Below, piece after piece: positions 61,228 through 64,000 of a DNA stretch of 64,000 nucleotides (within the stretch, counting starts at the first letter, position 1; each line of letters opens with the position of its first letter). Made by a program: the position numbers and the translations under genes. Origin of the DNA: Diplonema japonicum (lineage: Eukaryota; Euglenozoa; Diplonemea; Diplonemida; Diplonemidae); contig OZ025659.1 of NCBI GenBank assembly GCA_964019335.1, forward strand, positions 248,001-312,000, read 5' to 3'. Under the pieces are notes generated by a model. It did no database searches and had not been told where the DNA came from. It saw only the letters and a list, made by a program, of their open reading frames with translations.

Positions 61228-62245
61228 TTTCTTTTTTTTTTTTCTTTTTTGCCCTTCACAAAAAAAAAAAAAAAAAAAAAAAATGTCGGGAATTTTTGTC
61301 AGGTTATTATTATCCCCCTCCCCCCTGCGTGCCCAGGCCAATTTTGCACTATTTAAGAACCCGAACCTATAAAATACCCGATTGGTATCGGTATAACTTG
61401 CAGGCTATGACACACTGTAAAAAAAGCGTAGGGGTCTTCTATACCCCCGCGTCGAGATGGGGTTCAGAAACACAAAATACGACCCTCGGGGACCATGGGC
61501 ATGGGTTACTTAACAGCCAAAGCCCACCCCCAATTTTGGTGAATTCTGCGCCTTGCCTGCTCTTACAACACGAGCAGTCCGTGGTGGCAGGAACGTCTGG
61601 AGACAAAAATTCTCCCAAAATCCCACCCAAAATCGAAAAATCCCAAAAAATCTATTAAAATAACGGGTACGTACCAATAAGATTATGGGCCTTTTTTTTT
61701 GCGTTATGGGATTTGATACCTGGTATTTTAAAATATCTATTGATAACATTATAACGTGTATGCTGGTGTGTGGAAAAGAAAATGAGAATAAAAAAGATCG
61801 GAGGGGGGGGGGGGGGACAAGAACCGAATTTATTTTTCTAACCCTTACAAGACGAGAGAAATCCATTAAAAAAATCAAAAAAAAATCAAAAGAAAAGAAT
61901 CATTTATAGACTTCAAACATCCTCGAGCACGCAACCATAGGAAAAGCACTTAGCAGCCAAAGGAGAGGACAACATCCAATTGAGGTACAAATAAATCGCA
62001 TAAAATGCAGTCCCTGTACGCAAGTGGGCGTAAAGTGCAGGAGAAGGCCTTTCCAATTTTTCTTTTTGAAAGCCGATTAATCAGCTCCCGTCTTCTAAGG
62101 GTTAATTGCTTTTCTTTTTCTGAGAAAAAAAAAGGAAACCGGGGGGATGACCCGACAGACAGTGAGGGGAAAAGGCACCTTTAAAAAAAGGGGGGACCAG
62201 AACCCTCAGTGTCCCTGAAACAAAAGGCCTTGTGACTTCTTTCGT

Positions 62246-62467
62246 GGGGGGGGGGGGGGGGGGGCATATATGGTCGATAAAGTCACTTTTTCAGTTTTGC
62301 CAAAGAATGTGCCTAACCTATGAAAGTGAAAAAACAAAGTTTTGGGTACCCAATCCGATTTTTTACACCCAGAACCCCGTTTTTCACCTTTCCTAGGTTG
62401 TTGGACACATTCTTTGACAAAACTAAAAAAAGTGACTTATCGACCACATATGACCCCCCCCCCCCCC
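62246..62467. repeat. Fold-back (palindromic) element, ~90-bp arms flanked by G-run and C-run
   Basis: The left arm CATATATGGTCGATAAAGTCACTTTTT...CAAAGAATGTG (from 62265) is matched in inverse by ...CACATTCTTTGACAAAACTAAAAAAAGTGACTTATCGACCACATATG (to 62452). A run of about 18 G lies before the left arm and about 14 C after the right arm, so the runs also pair. Confidence 0.75.
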
Positions 62468-62534
62468 TAGGGCAATGTTGGCAAGGAAACGCGTTTCCCC
62501 GTTTCTTGCCAACATTGCCCTGGGGGGGGGGGGT
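62454..62534. repeat. Second palindrome, 22-bp stem extended by C-run/G-run
   Basis: AGGGCAATGTTGGCAAGGAA (from 62469) pairs with the inverted CGTTTCTTGCCAACATTGCCCT (to 62521) around a short loop CGTTTCCC. The C-run on its left and G-run on its right continue the stem. It shares its left C-run with the preceding fold-back. Confidence 0.8.
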
Positions 62535-62984
62535 TCACAAAATATCAAAATTTGAAAATCGATCATTCCCGTGTTTTGACCCCCCTCTTTATTTTATTTT
62601 ATTTTTTTTTACCACATGCCTGCTTTTTGGGCAGCTTTCTTGGTATTCTCAGCAACCTACAAGGATGCAACAATTCTATTATTTTATGGTATTCTTTTTT
62701 TCTTTTTTTTCCTTTTATTCTTCCCAACCCCTCTCTATTCTATATCCCGGTTGCATAGGTGTATCTCTCTTGCACCTTACCACATCCCGATGCACCGCAG
62801 CAAACGAGTGTCCCCCAAAAAAAAGTGGCTTGCCCGTGTGTGCATACGGATGCCAAAGATATTTTTTTTTGTTGCCAACAGTTTTTTATTCTTCTTCTTA
62901 ATGCGTATTTCCTTTTTTAATTTTTTTTTTCTCAGGTAGTTTTCATTTCACGCACTTAACTGGCACCAATACAATCACTCCTAT

Positions 62985-63013
62985 AAAACTTCGGCAAGGT
63001 ATACCGAAGTTTT
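62985..63013. repeat. Small hairpin, 10-bp perfect stem
   Basis: AAAACTTCGG and CCGAAGTTTT pair around a 9-nt loop (CAAGGTATA). It lies in gene-free DNA; no role is assigned. Confidence 0.6.
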
Positions 63014-63617
63014 TCAAAGGCGAAAGTACCACCAAATCTGATTTGGGCCCTTATTTGGGTCCCTTACACGGGGCTACGCACCAGTGTCACTGTGGTCCCT
63101 GAGATGACGGGAGAATGAAGGAAGAAAGGAAAGAAGAGCAACAGAGATATAAAAGGAGAAGGGATTGTTTGTGTTTCTGTATGTACAGCCGGGTGCAGTT
63201 TTAGAGAAAAAATATAAAAAAAGAGGAGGAAAAGAAAAAGAGAAACAGAAGAAAAAAGAGCTTGGAAAGGGGCTTTTTTTCTCCTTTTTTTCTGATTTTT
63301 CCCACTCTTTCTTTGTGTGGTCATCTTAAAGCAGACTTTATGAAAGAAAAAAAAACACGATGACTCACCCCATGCTTTTTTTATGCTTTTTTTTTTTTTT
63401 TTTTTTCCCTTTTCTTTTTAATTGGAACGGGAACAGGGGAGGAGAGAAAAAAAAACGGAATGGGGGCTAATGCCAGGGAGGGGAGTGAGGGGGAACCGAA
63501 ACAATTAAACCTAAAAGAAATAGAATTAGACGGCATGCGGCCCGGCACGCACAAACGGGAGAGCACGAAGGAGGACACATGCTGTTGGTACATTACTTTC
63601 ACAGGGCACGTGTGCTA

Positions 63618-63998
63618 TTACGTGGACTGGACAACAGGAGGTGTACTAGGGGAGGGCAGTGGAGATGCAGGGGTATGCTCGGACATGGCGTTTTCCTCAT
63701 CCGTGCCGAAGTTAGAGTTGCATTGCGTGCTTGTGGTAGAGACGTAGTTGGGGTCCAGCACAGTGGGCGTGTCCCAACGTGAGAGGCCCGTAGCCCTGTT
63801 GTAGTAGTAGGGCCGCCCATCATTTGACACAACTTCCCAAGAGTGCTTGTCTGCCACCGTCCCTGCCACTGGCATGTACGGGTCGTAAGCGGGAGTCTCC
63901 ATCTCCGGGTGTGTGTGTGTGCTGTTGTACGGCTCTGTCCCGCCGATGGAGCTTTGCGCTGCCGAGCGCGACTGGCTTCTCTTCTTCTTTTTCTTCAT
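63618..63998 (-). CDS. WW-domain protein, possibly continuing beyond the window
   Basis: 126 residues visible, ending TAA at 63618. One WW domain: Trp in HSWEVVSNDGRPYYYNRATG, the YYYN aromatic block, and the second Trp with Pro in LSRWDTP. WW domains bind Pro-rich ligands. The N-terminus MKKKKKRSQSRSAAQ is basic and begins 2 nt from the window edge, so the real start or upstream exons may lie outside. The C-terminal part is Ser/Thr/Pro-rich (PASPLPSPSTPP). Function beyond protein binding is unknown. Confidence 0.7.
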   Translation of the reverse strand: MKKKKKRSQSRSAAQSSIGGTEPYNSTHTHPEMETPAYDPYMPVAGTVADKHSWEVVSNDGRPYYYNRATGLSRWDTPTVLDPNYVSTTSTQCNSNFGTDEENAMSEHTPASPLPSPSTPPVVQST

Positions 63999-64000
63999 TT

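Larger units (their letters stand above)
61228..63617. other. Long gene-free region with fold-back elements
   Basis: No gene seen in 2.4 kb. It contains a 22-A run at 61261-61283, G-runs near 61803 and 62246, two adjacent palindromes at 62246-62534, a small hairpin at 62985-63013, and AT-rich sequence with words such as TTTCACGCACTTAACTGG (62946-62963) resembling the TIR of the 58.7-kb element. Confidence 0.55.

Noticed and set aside
1-64000. CRISPR array, bacterial operon or prophage
   Set aside because: The sequence is intron-bearing eukaryotic DNA. Tandem repeats found (20 bp, 83 bp) have no spacers.

Overview
The window is nuclear DNA of a single-celled eukaryote. The genes carry short spliceosomal GT-AG introns, and the products are typically eukaryotic: EF-2, uS11, calcineurin A, an AMPK-gamma-like protein, a PPR protein and an actin-like protein. 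Every gene I can support (about 24) lies on the minus strand across all 64 kb. Several neighbours are separated by only 64-120 nt, and that gap holds a pyrimidine tract ending in AG just before the next ATG. This is the layout expected for polycistronic transcription with spliced-leader trans-splicing. Together with the kinetoplastid-like look of EF-2 (judged from memory), it points to Euglenozoa. The conventional cis-introns argue against a kinetoplastid and fit a diplonemid best. This is inference: no spliced-leader RNA gene is visible, and dinoflagellates also have unidirectional arrays.

Layout in plus coordinates, each gene read right to left. 1-1914: gene-free, with repeats. 1.9-7.4 kb: a SelW-like selenoprotein with an in-frame TGA, a coiled-coil protein and a tail-anchored coiled-coil protein. 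8.0-11.1 kb: EF-2 copy 1. 12.1-16.1 kb: a UDP-hexose 4-epimerase and calcineurin A. 17.4-25.8 kb: three paralogues of an unrecognised repeat-domain family, interleaved with an actin-like gene, an unassigned gene and a 59-aa ORF. 26.0-30.4 kb: a PPR protein and a small one-TM protein. 30.6-37.5 kb: a 2271-aa type I membrane protein with about 17 tandem-95-like repeats. 38-45.9 kb: 3-ketodihydrosphingosine reductase, a large armadillo/PB1/MEKK-like kinase and uS11. 46.2-49.3 kb: EF-2 copy 2. 49.5-51.0 kb: a decayed DNA transposon. 51.1-58.7 kb: an unassigned gene, a pentameric ligand-gated channel, a C2 plus pseudo-metacaspase protein and an AMPK-gamma-like protein. 60.1-61.2 kb: an aldo-keto reductase. 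63.6 kb to the end: a WW-domain protein that may be partial.

Intergenic DNA is rich in homopolymers (A/T runs to about 50, G/C runs to about 23) and holds several fold-back elements. Introns are short, mostly 35-60 nt (longest 135 nt), with A-rich interiors on the sense strand, and many have lengths divisible by three. The genes do not form an obvious pathway. They look like housekeeping and surface/signalling functions that share transcription rather than function. The most notable items are the recoded TGA selenoprotein, the module-duplicating repeat family, the two EF-2 copies whose identity stops at the CDS ends, and the inactive C2-metacaspase.
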